Assembly: GCA_024397875.1 (NCBI GenBank) | Contig: CP073344.1 | Coordinates: 1,975,001 to 2,039,000, forward strand | Direction: 5' to 3' | DNA length: 64,000 nucleotides | DNA from: Amphritea atlantica | GTDB taxonomy: Bacteria > Pseudomonadota > Gammaproteobacteria > Pseudomonadales > Balneatricaceae | In this document: positions 27,416-38,385 of the stretch, piece after piece | Numbering within the stretch: the stretch's first letter is position 1 | Layout of the letters: each line of letters opens with the position of its first letter | Notes under the pieces: generated by a model | The model's input: the letters and a program-made list of their open reading frames with translations, nothing else | Told to the model about the DNA's origin: nothing | Database searches by the model: none | Program-made: the position numbers and the translations under genes

Positions 27416-29548
27416 ATGAACATCAAAACACTCTCGGGCACCCTTGCCCTGAGCACGTTGCTGACACTCACAGCCGCAGCCCCACCAGCCGAAGCCGCAG
27501 GGTTACTGAAACCGGTCAACTCAACCCTGCCTGAGCTCAGTATCCGTGAGCATCATGTCAATGTCGCACTAGAGCACAGTTATGCCGTAACTACCGTAGA
27601 ACAGGTATTTCACAACCCGTCGGCACAGGCCCTGGAAGCAATATACAGTTTCCCTGTGCCGGAACACGCAGCGGTGGGTGAATTTACCTACTGGATCAAT
27701 GGTCAGCCGGTCACCGGTGAAGTGGTTAAGAAGCAGCAGGCCCGACAGATCTATGAACAGGAAAAAAACGCCGGACGTGAAGCCGCACTGGTTGAGAAAG
27801 ACAGCTATAAAACATTCGATATCAGTGTTACGCCGGTACAGCCGAACAGCGATGTCCGTATAAAACTGGTGTATATACAGCCAGCCCAGCTGGATTCGGG
27901 TGTAGGTCGCTATGTGTACCCGCTGGAAGATGGTGGTGTCGATGTACAAAAAAATTCGTTCTGGAGCCGCAATGAAGTCGTCGATGAAAAGTTCAGTTTC
28001 GAGATGCGACTCGCTTCAGGTTACCCTGTCGATTCTATTCGCCTGCCCCAGCATGCACAGGCAGCCATTCAACAGATCAGCCCTAACCAGTGGCAGATTA
28101 ATATGGCCAGTCAGTCCGGCGTGCTGTCGCATACCGGGCCAACCGATGATCAACCCGATGCAGCAGAACTACAGTCACAACAGCCGTCGACTGGGCAGTT
28201 CAACACTGCGGGTGTCGTGCCTGCAGCCAGCCTGGACAAAGACATTGTGGTTTACTGGCGGCATAGCCAGAATCTGCCGGGCAGCCTGGACCTGATCAGC
28301 TATAAGGCATCCGCAGCAACTCCCGGCACCTTTATGATGACACTGACCCCAGGGGATGACCTGGGCGCTTTGCAGGGAGGCCGTGACTGGGTGTTTGTGC
28401 TCGATGTGTCAGGATCGATGCAGGGCAAGTACACCACACTGGTCGAGGGGGTTCGCCAGGGTTTAGCCAAACTGCAGCCTGATGACCGCTTTAAAATCGT
28501 TTTGTTTAATAATTCTGCCACCGATTTCTCCCACGGATTTCAGCCAGCAACGGCCGCAGTCATTACCCCCCTGCTGAATCAGCTTCAACAATACCAGCCC
28601 GGCAACGGCACAGACCTGTATTCAGGACTGACTCAGGGCTTAAAAGGGCTTGATGCTGACCGCAGCACAGCGATGATTCTGGTCACCGATGGTGTGGCAA
28701 ATTTAGGCGTTACTGAGAAGAAGCGGTTTCTTGATCTGATGGAAAATGCCGATATCCGTCTGTTTACTTTCGTCATGGGCAATAGTGCTAATCGCCCGCT
28801 GTTGAACGGTATGACCGAGGTTTCCAACGGATTTGCCATCAGCGTATCCAATGCCGACGATATTGTCGGTCAACTGATGCTGGCAACCAGCAAGATGACC
28901 CACCAGGCGTTAAGAGATGTTGAGTTGAAGATCGATGGTGGCCGGGTGACCGACCTTACCCCTGAGCAGATCAACTCAGTTTACCGGGGCGAGCAACTCA
29001 CCGTTCTCGGACATTACCGTAAACCCGGACCGGTGCAGATATCCCTGACGGGCAAGGTCGGCGGTCAGCTGCGCAGCTACACCACGGAGATAACACTGCC
29101 GCAACAAAGCTTACTGCATCCCGAACTGGAACGAATCTGGGCCTTTGCCAGTATCGAAAATATGCAGGCTAAAATGGATTACTTAGGCGCTGATGAAAGC
29201 AGCAATGCTGATACCAAACAGGCGATTACCGACCTTGCCATACAATACGACCTGGTGACCGACTATACCTCGATGCTGGTCGTCAGGGATGAGGTCTTTA
29301 AACAACTGAATATCGAGCGTAACAATCAGCTGCGTACCGAAACAGAGAACAGTGCCCGCCAGCAGCGACTGCAACAACCGGTCACCAGTCAGCGTGCAGA
29401 CAGCCAGAAACCGATGTTCAATCAGTCAAACAACAGAGCATCCCTTGGCGGCAGTGGATCAGGCGCGGTGGGACACTGGGTTTTACTGCTGCTCGGCGTT
29501 TTACTGCTGGTTCAGTACAGCAACCACCGTAATCGCAGAAAGTCGTGA
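27416..29548 (+). CDS. VIT and vWA domain surface protein with GlyGly-CTERM sorting signal
   Basis: 710 residues. In order: signal peptide (1-28, ending AEAA-G), VIT domain (about 35-165), linker, vWA domain (about 322-490) with MIDAS motif DVSGS at 330-334, and a C-terminal tail. The tail is a GlyGly-CTERM signal: GGSGSG at 678-683, a hydrophobic helix HWVLLLLGVLLLVQY, then the basic end HRNRRKS. The VIT-vWA architecture is that of the marine sortase target family, but no LPxTG-type box is visible. The next gene encodes a rhombosortase, which cleaves such tails. Expected location is the cell surface or outer membrane. Confidence 0.9.
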   Translation: MNIKTLSGTLALSTLLTLTAAAPPAEAAGLLKPVNSTLPELSIREHHVNVALEHSYAVTTVEQVFHNPSAQALEAIYSFPVPEHAAVGEFTYWINGQPVTGEVVKKQQARQIYEQEKNAGREAALVEKDSYKTFDISVTPVQPNSDVRIKLVYIQPAQLDSGVGRYVYPLEDGGVDVQKNSFWSRNEVVDEKFSFEMRLASGYPVDSIRLPQHAQAAIQQISPNQWQINMASQSGVLSHTGPTDDQPDAAELQSQQPSTGQFNTAGVVPAASLDKDIVVYWRHSQNLPGSLDLISYKASAATPGTFMMTLTPGDDLGALQGGRDWVFVLDVSGSMQGKYTTLVEGVRQGLAKLQPDDRFKIVLFNNSATDFSHGFQPATAAVITPLLNQLQQYQPGNGTDLYSGLTQGLKGLDADRSTAMILVTDGVANLGVTEKKRFLDLMENADIRLFTFVMGNSANRPLLNGMTEVSNGFAISVSNADDIVGQLMLATSKMTHQALRDVELKIDGGRVTDLTPEQINSVYRGEQLTVLGHYRKPGPVQISLTGKVGGQLRSYTTEITLPQQSLLHPELERIWAFASIENMQAKMDYLGADESSNADTKQAITDLAIQYDLVTDYTSMLVVRDEVFKQLNIERNNQLRTETENSARQQRLQQPVTSQRADSQKPMFNQSNNRASLGGSGSGAVGHWVLLLLGVLLLVQYSNHRNRRKS

Positions 29549-29555
29549 GACGCTT

Positions 29556-30263
29556 ATGAGCCCAATCACGATGAACTATCGCCATAACCGGTTAACGCCT
29601 CCCGCAACAGCGGGAGGAATACTCCGGCTACCGCTGATAACACTCACCCTACTGTTATGCAGTCTGCCGCTAAGTCTGTCTGCGGATCTGTTTCAACTGA
29701 GTTATTTTGACCGGTCCCTGATTCATCAGGGGCAACTGTGGAGACTAGTTACAGGGCATCTTTGTCATACATCGATCAGCCATCTGGGCTGGGATCTGCT
29801 GGCATTCGCCGTTGCCGCCGGTTATCTGGAGTTGCACTCCCGGAGAGTGTTACAGGCATCACTGCTGGCAGGTCTGATCATGCTCGATATGCTGCTTTTG
29901 TCCACCTGGTCAGAGGTGACCCGTTATGCAGGACTATCCGGATTACTGTTTGCCCCGTTGGTTATCAGCCTGTTTATATTTGCGAGAAAACAACACTCGT
30001 TAAATGGCTGGTTACCCATGCTGATCTGTCTGGGTAAACTGATCTGGGAACAGTTCAGTCAGCAGGCCCTGTTAAGCGAGAGTCCCTGGCCGCCTTACCC
30101 CGCTGCGCACCTAGCAGGCACGCTTGGAGGGGCACTATGGTTGATAATCGATTTAGAGAAAAACGCTTTTGGAATAACAACTACTGACATAAAACAGCTC
30201 AATATCAGAGCGCTTCACCCTGATTTAAAGGTTTTAAGTCAGCAGGAAAAACAAGATATTTAA
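29556..30263 (+). CDS. rrtA: rhombosortase (rhomboid-family GlyGly-CTERM protease)
   Basis: 235-residue intramembrane serine protease with about six helices. Catalytic Ser128 is in YAGLSGLLF and catalytic His185 in PAAHLAG. The rhomboid HxxxxHxxxN loop appears as HTSISHLGWD with Asp80 in place of Asn. Small size and these motifs match the rhombosortase subfamily (RrtA). It starts 7 bases after the VIT/vWA gene, so the two form an operon and the neighbour is its probable substrate. Other GlyGly-CTERM proteins elsewhere in the genome cannot be excluded. The 3' end overlaps the convergent gene by 59 bases. Confidence 0.88.
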   Translation: MSPITMNYRHNRLTPPATAGGILRLPLITLTLLLCSLPLSLSADLFQLSYFDRSLIHQGQLWRLVTGHLCHTSISHLGWDLLAFAVAAGYLELHSRRVLQASLLAGLIMLDMLLLSTWSEVTRYAGLSGLLFAPLVISLFIFARKQHSLNGWLPMLICLGKLIWEQFSQQALLSESPWPPYPAAHLAGTLGGALWLIIDLEKNAFGITTTDIKQLNIRALHPDLKVLSQQEKQDI

Positions 30264-31353
30264 ATGAAATACACAGTAAGACAAACGTTGGCAGGCCAAT
30301 GATGTGCCTGATCCACTCAAATTCACCACTCATATAACTGGTAAGTGGATAGACAATACCGGCCATCAACATCATCCATACACCTAATGCGATTACTGAA
30401 TAAAATGCTTTCATATTTGGCAGCTCTTTGCGGAACTCAATCAGCACCCAGGCAGCAAAAATAGCAAAAAAGGAGAGATAGAATTGCTGCTGTCCCGCTT
30501 TATAAAACATCAACACTGCGGTAAAACCAGCAAGAAACACCGTATGCTGCTCAATTTTTCCACGCTGAAACCGCTTAAACAGATAAAAAACAGTTCCGAG
30601 AACAAGCAACTTATTAAGAGAAATCAAAAAATGTCCGACGCTCTTAAATGGAAAAAAATCACCGGAAAAAAACATCATAATAGAAAACAAAGTCGGTTCA
30701 CGACCGTTGGCCTTACCGAATGCGACCAGAAAGGAAGGCCCCCAGATCAGATAAGTAATCAGATAAACCAGCATGAGAGACACGACAAAAATAAGAATAT
30801 TTCGTCCTACGGATTTCCAGCTTTTATTCAGGAAAGGCAATAAGAAAAGAGGATAGATTTTGGTCAGAACACCGGCAGTAATAATCAACAACGATGATTT
30901 TCTGTTACCTTCAACTGCAATTAGCACCGCCAGAAAGCATAGCAGCGCAACCAGACTATCATTAAAACCAAAGAAAACTGTACTAACGATAAAGAAGGGA
31001 TTTAATAACCAGAAAACGGCAAACAACCATTTTACATTAACAGCCAGCCCTTGCAGAGTACTGAACTTACGAACGGTATACAGCACTATCGCTAACCAGC
31101 ATGCGGAAAATATCAGCTTTGGCAATTGGCTATGCACTGCATATGGCAAGGCCAAAAAATTATAAAACGGGCCATAGGCATTAGGGGCATCAATTTTTGC
31201 CCAGGGATCACCGCCGCGAAGAATCAGATCCCAATGCGCAAAATAGAGCGCATAGTCATGCATAGGGGCAACCATAAAACTGGCAACCAGAACCACTATC
31301 CCATAAAAACAAAGTAAAACATCAAGTAATTTTGATTGAGCGAGAGCAGGCAT
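30205..31353 (-). CDS. DUF2029/GT87-like polytopic glycosyltransferase
   Basis: About 382 residues with 9-10 hydrophobic helices. HDYALYFAHWDLILRGGDPW near the N-terminus is typical of the DUF2029/GT-C mannosyltransferase-like fold, which uses polyprenyl-phosphate sugars in the periplasm. The start at ATG 31353 is preferred; the frame runs on to 31440, but that extension lacks membrane-protein character. It is divergent from the GT2-GtrA gene, which may supply its lipid-linked sugar. The acceptor is unknown. Confidence 0.75.
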   Translation of the reverse strand: MPALAQSKLLDVLLCFYGIVVLVASFMVAPMHDYALYFAHWDLILRGGDPWAKIDAPNAYGPFYNFLALPYAVHSQLPKLIFSACWLAIVLYTVRKFSTLQGLAVNVKWLFAVFWLLNPFFIVSTVFFGFNDSLVALLCFLAVLIAVEGNRKSSLLIITAGVLTKIYPLFLLPFLNKSWKSVGRNILIFVVSLMLVYLITYLIWGPSFLVAFGKANGREPTLFSIMMFFSGDFFPFKSVGHFLISLNKLLVLGTVFYLFKRFQRGKIEQHTVFLAGFTAVLMFYKAGQQQFYLSFFAIFAAWVLIEFRKELPNMKAFYSVIALGVWMMLMAGIVYPLTSYMSGEFEWIRHIIGLPTFVLLCISFKYLVFPADLKPLNQGEAL

Positions 31354-31592
31354 ACAAATCCACTTATTAATTATGCATTGATGCGCGGCATAATAATTTG
31401 TTGACCATTTTATAACAAGGGGATGTATCTCAAGCCCCATTTCACTTACTCTTATACAGACCTGTCGGGCTGATATTCCGATAATGTTACAGCAGAGCTA
31501 CAGCAGCTCCGCAAGCAGATAATAATTGCATAATTCTCTTGTTAATTATAGGATTGCGCTATTTTTTATTCGATGCAGGGCGATGTGTTTAT

Positions 31593-32717
31593 ATGTCTGA
31601 CATTAAGATATCAATCGTAATACCGACCTATCAGGAAGTTGAAAACATTCCTCTGATTTGTGAACAGATTAACACTTCACTTGCCGGTGAAGCGTTCGAA
31701 ATTATATTTGTTGATGACAACTCTCAGGACGGGTCTTACGAAGCGGTCAGCAATATTGCCAACCAGATACCAGCACAGATAATTGTGCGCACTAAAGAGC
31801 GTGGACTCTCTACAGCGGTTATTACCGGTATCGAATCTGCGCAGGGAAAATATGTGGTGGTGATGGATTGTGACCTGTCACACCCCTCGTCTGCAATTCT
31901 ACCCATGATTGAAAAACTGGAGTCAGGTCACAACGACTTCGTCGTCGGCTCGCGTTACATTAAGGGTGGATCATTTGACGATGACTGGGGCTTCTTTCGA
32001 CTGCTAAACTCCAAGATCGCAACCTGGCTTGCACTTCCACTGTGTCACATCAAAGATCCCATGTCAGGCTTTTTTGCATTTGAACGTCAACAGTTTGAAG
32101 CCTGCGCGCACCTTGCTCCTACCGGCTATAAAATTGGCCTTGAGATAATGGTCAAAGGTGAATTCAGCTCGCCTGGTGAGCATCCCATTCACTTCAGGGA
32201 CCGCGAGCATGGCGAAAGTAAACTTAGCCTAAAAGAGCAGCTCCTTTATCTGCGACATCTACGCCGCTTGTACCGTTTTAAATACCCCATCACATCAGAG
32301 TTTGCCCAGTTTGGCCTTGTCGGTGGCACCGGGTTTGTAATAGACAGCCTGATTTATTTTGCACTTCAAGCTTTTTTTGGACTCGGACATAACCTCTCAC
32401 GGGCTATCTCATTCTGGCCTGCGGCGACTTGGAACTGGTTCTGGAATCGGACAATTACTTTCACTGATCGTGAGAAGAGCAATCACCTTTCTCAGTGGTT
32501 ATCTTTTCTGGCCACGTCACTTGCTGGCTTTGTAATGAACTTCGGCACCTACACTACTCTGACCAGCTATGTACCATTTTTTATCGATCACAAATTTATC
32601 GCGCTGATACTCGGTGTCTTAGTGGGTATGGGATTTAACTTTATGATGGCCAGAATTTTTGTTTTCAAAGAGTTAGATGAAGAAATTCTTGAAGAGGAGA
32701 AGGAGTATAACCACTAG
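31593..32717 (+). CDS. GT2 family polyprenol-phosphate glycosyltransferase with GtrA domain
   Basis: 374 residues. The N-terminal GT-A domain (about 5-230) has IVIPTYQEVENI, DDNSQDGS, the DxD-like DCDLSHP and GSRYIKGG of dolichol/polyprenol-phosphate mannosyltransferases. The C-terminal GtrA domain (about 245-365) has four transmembrane helices and would move the lipid-linked sugar across the membrane. ATG 31593 (MSDIKIS) fits family starts; the 18-codon upstream extension does not. Divergent from the GT87-like gene, suggesting one surface-glycosylation unit. Confidence 0.87.
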   Translation: MSDIKISIVIPTYQEVENIPLICEQINTSLAGEAFEIIFVDDNSQDGSYEAVSNIANQIPAQIIVRTKERGLSTAVITGIESAQGKYVVVMDCDLSHPSSAILPMIEKLESGHNDFVVGSRYIKGGSFDDDWGFFRLLNSKIATWLALPLCHIKDPMSGFFAFERQQFEACAHLAPTGYKIGLEIMVKGEFSSPGEHPIHFRDREHGESKLSLKEQLLYLRHLRRLYRFKYPITSEFAQFGLVGGTGFVIDSLIYFALQAFFGLGHNLSRAISFWPAATWNWFWNRTITFTDREKSNHLSQWLSFLATSLAGFVMNFGTYTTLTSYVPFFIDHKFIALILGVLVGMGFNFMMARIFVFKELDEEILEEEKEYNH

Positions 32718-32736
32718 AACAAAGATGGCTGATCCA

Positions 32737-33426
32737 TCAAAACAGCGCTACTTCAGCAGCGGTGAGTGAACGAAACTCACCCGGCGCGAGATCCGGGTCC
32801 AGCATTATTTCACCGATGCTTTCACGGTGCAGTGCGGTGACCTCGTTATCAAAATAGCCAAACATCCGTTTAACCTGATGGTACCGTCCCTCGTGGATCG
32901 TCAGGCGGGAGTTGTAACAGTCTATTCGCTCAAGCTGTGCCGCACGGGTGGTGATATCTTCGTAACGGAAATAGATGCCCCTGTGGAACACCTCTTCTGC
33001 TTCCGCAGCAACAGTATCCCTGGTGGTAACCCGGTAGACCTTGGCAATTCGGGATTCAGGCTGAGTGACCCGACGAGACCAGTTACCATCGTTTGTCAGC
33101 AGCACAAGGCCTGTGGTTTTAAGATCCAGACGACCCGCCAGATGGATTCCCTGTCGCAGCCCTTCCGGTAACAGGTCGATCACTGTCGGGTGATCAGGAT
33201 GTTCTGTAGCACTGACCACCCCCGCAGGCTTGTTGAGCATCAGATAGTGGCTTTGTGACTCCTGAAGCAGTTCGCCGTCGAGTTCCACCCTGACAAACCG
33301 GTCAACCTCGAGACCGGCCTCGGTGGTCACCTGACCGGCAACACAAACCCGCCCCTGTGCCAGCAACAGTCTCACCTGCTGCTTGCCATAACGGGTATTG
33401 ATCTGAATAAAACGACTCAGCCGCAT
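32737..33426 (-). CDS. rsuA: 16S rRNA pseudouridine synthase RsuA
   Basis: 229 residues from ATG 33426 (MRLSRF). An S4 RNA-binding domain at the N-terminus (about 1-60) is followed by the RsuA/RluE catalytic domain. HLAGRLDLKTTGLVLLTNDG holds the catalytic aspartate and EGRYHQVKRMF is the conserved C-terminal motif. ELHRE-like ALHRESIG matches RsuA more closely than RluE/RluF. It would modify U516 of 16S rRNA. It lies 90 bases after ppsA on the same strand. Confidence 0.9.
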   Translation of the reverse strand: MRLSRFIQINTRYGKQQVRLLLAQGRVCVAGQVTTEAGLEVDRFVRVELDGELLQESQSHYLMLNKPAGVVSATEHPDHPTVIDLLPEGLRQGIHLAGRLDLKTTGLVLLTNDGNWSRRVTQPESRIAKVYRVTTRDTVAAEAEEVFHRGIYFRYEDITTRAAQLERIDCYNSRLTIHEGRYHQVKRMFGYFDNEVTALHRESIGEIMLDPDLAPGEFRSLTAAEVALF

Positions 33427-33516
33427 AGCATTCCGCTGCCGACAACCCAACCAGCCGGTATAAATTCCGGCCGGTTCAGTTTATGCGTGATCACCAATAA
33501 AGATAACGGTATAAAA

Positions 33517-35892
33517 TTACTGAACAGGGCTATCTTCATTCGCCAGGAAGAACCAGGTGTCCAGCACTGAATCGGGATTAAGTGAAACTGAGCTGATCCC
33601 CTGCTCCATAAGCCATTTCGCCAGATCAGGGTGATCAGAGGGCCCCTGACCACAGATACCGATATATTTACCCTGCGCTTTGCAGGCTTCAATCGCCATC
33701 GCCAACAGTTTACGTACCGCATCGTTGCGTTCATCGAACAGGTGAGCAATAACACCCGAATCCCGGTCCAGGCCGAGAGTCAGCTGAGTCAGGTCGTTGG
33801 ATCCGATGGAGAAGCCATCAAAATATTCCAGAAACTGATCCGCCAGCAATGCATTTGAGGGAATCTCACACATCATAATCACACGCAGACCATTTTCACC
33901 ACGGTGCAGGCCATTTTCCGCCAGCAGGTCGACTACCTGTTTGGCTTCACCTACAGTACGCACGAAAGGTATCATGACTTCAACATTGGTGAGTTTCATC
34001 ACATCGCGCACCTGTTTCAGTGCCCGGCATTCCAGCTCAAAACACTGACGGAACGATTCAGCAATATAACGGCTGGCACCACGGAAACCCAGCATCGGGT
34101 TCTCTTCATGTGCCTCATAGTCGTCACCGCCGATGAGGTGACCATATTCATTGGATTTGAAATCAGACATCCGCACAATGACTTTCTTGGGATAGAACGC
34201 TGCTGCCAGGGTAGATATCCCCTCCACCAGCTTCGCCACATAGAACTCAATCGGATTAGCATAGCCCGCTATACGCCGCTCTATCGTGCGCTTAAGGCTA
34301 TCCTCCTGCTGATCAAACTCGATAAGCGCTTTGGGATGGATACCAATCATACGGTTGATAATGAATTCCAGGCGGGCAAGACCCACACCGGCATTCGGCA
34401 GTGACTGAAAATCAAATGCCCGGTCGGGATTACCCACATTCATCATGATGTCGAATGGCAGTGGCGGCATCGAGTCGACCTTATTGGTCTGATGCTCGAA
34501 ATCAAGCCGGCCCTCATAGGCACGTCCCGTGTCCCCTTCGGCGCAGGATACTGTGACTTCCTGCCCGTCAGTGAGTCGTTCAGTGGCATCACCACAACCC
34601 ACAATCGCCGGTATTCCGAGCTCCCGGGCAATAATCGCCGCATGGCAGGTGCGCCCGCCGCGATTGGTGATAATAGCGGAGGAACGCTTCATAACCGGTT
34701 CCCAGTCAGGATCGGTCATATCCGTTACCAGGACATCACCGGGCTGAATCTTATCCATATCACTCAGACTTTCGACGATACGTACCGGCCCGCTGCCAAT
34801 ACGGTGTCCGATAGAACGACCTTCCAGCAACACATTACCGGTTTCAGTTAACAGGTATCGCTCAATGGTAGTAGCTTTATCACGGCTTTTAACCGTTTCA
34901 GGCCGCGCCTGAACAATATACAGCTCACCGTCATCGCCATCTTTAGCCCACTCGATATCCATCGGGCGACCATAGTGCTGTTCGATGATCATCGCTATTT
35001 TTGCCAGCGACTGGACGTCATCATCATTGATGGAAAACTTCATCCGCTCTTCGACTGGCACACTGACAGTCTCAACAGCGCTGCGTGTTGTGCCTTCCGT
35101 ACCGTAGATCATTTTGATCGCTTTACTGCCCATGCTGCGGCGTAAGATGGCAGGTGCGCCCTGCCTCAGCGTTGGTTTATATACATAAAACTCGTCCGGG
35201 TTAACCGCGCCCTGTACTACGGTTTCACCCAGGCCATAGGCTGAAGTGATAAACACTACATGCTGAAAACCGGATTCAGTATCCAGAGTGAACATCACAC
35301 CACTGGCACCGGTTTCACTGCGAACCATTCGCTGCACACCCGCAGACAGCGCTACTTCGTGGTGTTCAAAGCCATGATGAACCCGATAGGAGATCGCCCG
35401 GTCATTATAGAGAGACGCGAATACCTCATGAATGGCCGCTTTAATATTGTCCAGTCCACGGATATTCAGAAAGGTTTCCTGCTGTCCTGCAAAGGAGGCA
35501 TCAGGAAGGTCTTCGGCGGTAGCCGATGAGCGGATAGCAACGGCCAGATCATCATGACCACCCATCCCGGCATAGGCCTCTTCAATAGCCTTATCGAGCG
35601 TTTCAGGGAATGGCGTTTCAAGAATCCACTGACGCACCTGACTACCGGTGGCAGCCAGCGCATTCACATCTTCAGGGTCGAGCTGAGCCAGCGTATCACT
35701 GATCTTCTGGTCCAGCTTATTGTGCTTTAAGAAATCACGGAATGCAGACGCTGTAGTCGCAAACCCACCGGGTACCTTAACGCCGGCACCGGACAGTTCT
35801 GAGATCATCTCGCCAAGTGAGGCATTTTTTCCACCCACTTGCTCAATATCATCCATACCCACCTGATCCAGACGAACGATATATTCCTGCAA
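33517..35892 (-). CDS. ppsA: phosphoenolpyruvate synthase PpsA
   Basis: 791 residues, the usual PpsA length. It converts pyruvate and ATP to PEP, AMP and phosphate in gluconeogenesis. The N-terminal ATP-grasp domain opens with [12 protein letters not shown], the phosphohistidine domain has [18 protein letters not shown] with the catalytic His, and the C-terminal PEP-binding barrel ends with [13 protein letters not shown] ribosome site AAAGGAGAA precedes the start. Divergent from ppsR, the regulator that phosphorylates it, as is usual in gammaproteobacteria. Confidence 0.97.
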   Translation of the reverse strand: MQEYIVRLDQVGMDDIEQVGGKNASLGEMISELSGAGVKVPGGFATTASAFRDFLKHNKLDQKISDTLAQLDPEDVNALAATGSQVRQWILETPFPETLDKAIEEAYAGMGGHDDLAVAIRSSATAEDLPDASFAGQQETFLNIRGLDNIKAAIHEVFASLYNDRAISYRVHHGFEHHEVALSAGVQRMVRSETGASGVMFTLDTESGFQHVVFITSAYGLGETVVQGAVNPDEFYVYKPTLRQGAPAILRRSMGSKAIKMIYGTEGTTRSAVETVSVPVEERMKFSINDDDVQSLAKIAMIIEQHYGRPMDIEWAKDGDDGELYIVQARPETVKSRDKATTIERYLLTETGNVLLEGRSIGHRIGSGPVRIVESLSDMDKIQPGDVLVTDMTDPDWEPVMKRSSAIITNRGGRTCHAAIIARELGIPAIVGCGDATERLTDGQEVTVSCAEGDTGRAYEGRLDFEHQTNKVDSMPPLPFDIMMNVGNPDRAFDFQSLPNAGVGLARLEFIINRMIGIHPKALIEFDQQEDSLKRTIERRIAGYANPIEFYVAKLVEGISTLAAAFYPKKVIVRMSDFKSNEYGHLIGGDDYEAHEENPMLGFRGASRYIAESFRQCFELECRALKQVRDVMKLTNVEVMIPFVRTVGEAKQVVDLLAENGLHRGENGLRVIMMCEIPSNALLADQFLEYFDGFSIGSNDLTQLTLGLDRDSGVIAHLFDERNDAVRKLLAMAIEACKAQGKYIGICGQGPSDHPDLAKWLMEQGISSVSLNPDSVLDTWFFLANEDSPVQ

Positions 35893-36068
35893 AACCGTGT
35901 TCTCCTTTAAATTTTAGTTATAAGACGCATCATACTGTAATTCTTCACCGAGGTCAGTGTGTTAACGAATATCCGGCTTTATTCAATAGTTAACTATACA
36001 GCGCGCGCGCATGCCGTAATAATACTCCCTGATAAATACAATTTCGTGACGCGAGACAGCTTAACCTT

Positions 36069-36887
36069 ATGAAAAGAACAGCTTTTTTTATATCTGATGG
36101 TACAGGTATCACTGCGGAAGCACTGGGCAATAGTCTGCTGGCACAGTTTGGTTCGATTCAATTTAATAAGGTTACCCTGCCCTATATCGATACCATCGAA
36201 AAAGCCGTTGAAGCGGTCGACACCATCGATCAGGCGGGTATCACCGATGGGCAACGACCGATAGTGTTCGATACCGTGGTGGATGAAGCCACCCGTGAAA
36301 TCATCGCCACCAGTACCGCTTATAAAATCGATGTATTTTCGGCGTTTCTGAAACCACTGGAGCTGGAGCTGGGCAGCCACTCGTCATACAGCGTGGGCAA
36401 GTCACACTCCATCAATGAAATTAACCGATATATGGATCGGATTGAATCGGTAAACTTTGCCATCGATAACGACGATGGCGCCCGGACTCAGCATTACGAC
36501 AAAGCCGATATTATTCTGACCGGCGTCTCCCGCTGTGGTAAGACACCCTCCTGTCTCTATATGGCCCTGCAGTTTGGCATCCGCGCGGCCAATTATCCGC
36601 TCACCGATGCAGACCTCACCCAGACAACGTTACCTGAAGTCCTTATCCCCTTCAAAGATAAGCTTTTCGGCCTGACGATCGACCCGTTCCAGTTGGCATC
36701 AATCCGCCATGAACGTCGTCCAAACAGCCGTTACGCGTCACTTGATCAGTGTGAGGATGAAGTAAGGGTGGTGGAGCGGATGTTCCGCAAACAGAAACTG
36801 CCACATATCAACACCACTCACTTCTCGATAGAGGAGATTGCCACCCGCATTATCGCTCAGATGGGTCTTAAACGCCGGATCAGTTAA
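36069..36887 (+). CDS. ppsR: PEP synthase regulatory kinase/pyrophosphorylase PpsR
   Basis: 272-residue DUF299 protein that switches PpsA off by ADP-dependent threonine phosphorylation and on again by phosphate-dependent dephosphorylation. The P-loop GVSRCGKT is at 152-159, and [16 protein letters not shown] is the conserved N-terminus. It is divergent from ppsA, as in E. coli. The stop overlaps the end of the convergent MFS gene by 4 bases. Confidence 0.95.
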   Translation: MKRTAFFISDGTGITAEALGNSLLAQFGSIQFNKVTLPYIDTIEKAVEAVDTIDQAGITDGQRPIVFDTVVDEATREIIATSTAYKIDVFSAFLKPLELELGSHSSYSVGKSHSINEINRYMDRIESVNFAIDNDDGARTQHYDKADIILTGVSRCGKTPSCLYMALQFGIRAANYPLTDADLTQTTLPEVLIPFKDKLFGLTIDPFQLASIRHERRPNSRYASLDQCEDEVRVVERMFRKQKLPHINTTHFSIEEIATRIIAQMGLKRRIS

Positions 36888-38299
36888 GCCGTCTCACGGC
36901 TTACCTTACCCCGGCTATAGGAGAACCAGGCAGCCAGAAAACTGTAACCACAAGCACTGGCAAAGCCTAACTTCACCACCACAAGCAGATCCGTATAGCG
37001 CTCCGGCCTGATCTGTTCACTGCCTAGCAGAACACTCATCAACAGCATAATGATCGCCATACTGAACAAATTACCAGCGGTACGCGACAGATTCAGCAAA
37101 GCGGAGGCAATACTGAGCCGTTCTTTGGCTACAGAACCAAGCGCCGCATTATTGTTCGGGGTGGAGAACAGTCCAAAGCCCAGCCCAAGCAACACCAATG
37201 CAACGATCACATGATTGAGTGAGCTATCCGCCTGAAGAAAAACCAGTACCGCAAAACCCGCGCCGAAGAACAAACACCCGATCGTCGCAATCAGGCGAGG
37301 CTCAAAGCGATCTGACAAACGCCCGGCAACTGGTGCCAGACAGGCCATAATAAGCGCTTGCAACAGAATCATCTGCCCCGTTTCACTGGGGGACAGGCCT
37401 TGTAGATACTGCAGATACAGACTTAGCAGAAACAGCACCGGATAGTGCGCCGCATACATCAGCAAACTGGCCAGCAGGGAGCGATTCATTACTCTGTTCG
37501 CCGCCAGAACACTGAAGCGTACCAGTGGGAACTCACAGCGATTCTGTTGTCGTACAAACACAAACACCAGCGCAATACCCGCTATCAGCATTAATCCGTT
37601 TGCGAGGTTTGGCAGTCCGGATAAACCGAACAGCAACAGTGTAGCCAGAGCAACAAACAACAGCGATCCAAACCAGTCGAGCGGATCAGACTGCTTTTCA
37701 GCGTTGCTATCATTCCTGATATAGATAAATGCCAGTAGCAGAGCAAACAGCGCCAGGATTACCGGCCCCCAGAAAACACTGCGCCAGCCGAGATGCTCGG
37801 TCAGCCAGCCACCAAACAGAGGGCCACAGGTGAGTCCCAGATAAACAGACGTCGCGGTTAACCCCAGCGCAGTACCCCGGTTAGTGCCACTGAAGACAGC
37901 CGCAATAATGGCCATCGCAGTGGCAAAAACAAGACTGCTGAACAGCCCTTGCAGAACCCGCACCAGCAGTAAGAACTCGACTGAATTGACAGCAAAAACA
38001 ACCAGAGAGGCAAGTAAAAAACCCAATACACCGATCAGATAGATAGGCTTCCTGCCTACAGAATCGGCCACCCTTCCTGCGGGCAATAAAAGCACTATAC
38101 TGCCCCACAGAGTGGCCGTTGGAATCCAGCTGAGCAGCACTGCATCAGCATGCAATGCATCCGCAATAGCCGGCAAAGCCATATTGACTGAAGACAAGGA
38201 CATTGGCACAAGAAACAGCGCGATACAGATACTGATAAGCACGAACCAGCGGGCCCGGGGATTCTCTTGATAGAACGAATTGTCTGAATATGCGATCAC
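36884..38299 (-). CDS. DHA2-type MFS transporter
   Basis: 471 residues with about 14 hydrophobic segments, the layout of DHA2 drug/proton antiporters. [19 protein letters not shown] is the loop 2-3 MFS signature. I place the start at GTG 38299, because AAAGGTG lies 6 bases upstream; the longer frame to 38413 would overlap the neighbouring SDR gene and lacks membrane character. The substrate is unknown. Convergent with ppsR. Confidence 0.85.
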   Translation of the reverse strand: MIAYSDNSFYQENPRARWFVLISICIALFLVPMSLSSVNMALPAIADALHADAVLLSWIPTATLWGSIVLLLPAGRVADSVGRKPIYLIGVLGFLLASLVVFAVNSVEFLLLVRVLQGLFSSLVFATAMAIIAAVFSGTNRGTALGLTATSVYLGLTCGPLFGGWLTEHLGWRSVFWGPVILALFALLLAFIYIRNDSNAEKQSDPLDWFGSLLFVALATLLLFGLSGLPNLANGLMLIAGIALVFVFVRQQNRCEFPLVRFSVLAANRVMNRSLLASLLMYAAHYPVLFLLSLYLQYLQGLSPSETGQMILLQALIMACLAPVAGRLSDRFEPRLIATIGCLFFGAGFAVLVFLQADSSLNHVIVALVLLGLGFGLFSTPNNNAALGSVAKERLSIASALLNLSRTAGNLFSMAIIMLLMSVLLGSEQIRPERYTDLLVVVKLGFASACGYSFLAAWFSYSRGKVSRETA

Positions 38300-38385
38300 G
38301 ACGACACCTTTAAGTAAGGTGAAGGAGTATAGCAGGAGATAGTTTATATATTCATCAAATTCAGAGCGACTGCGGACTGAGCCGG

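Noticed and set aside
35995..36014. Alternating GCGCGCGCGC tract upstream of ppsR as a Z-DNA or regulatory element
   Set aside because: It is short and isolated and has no supporting context.
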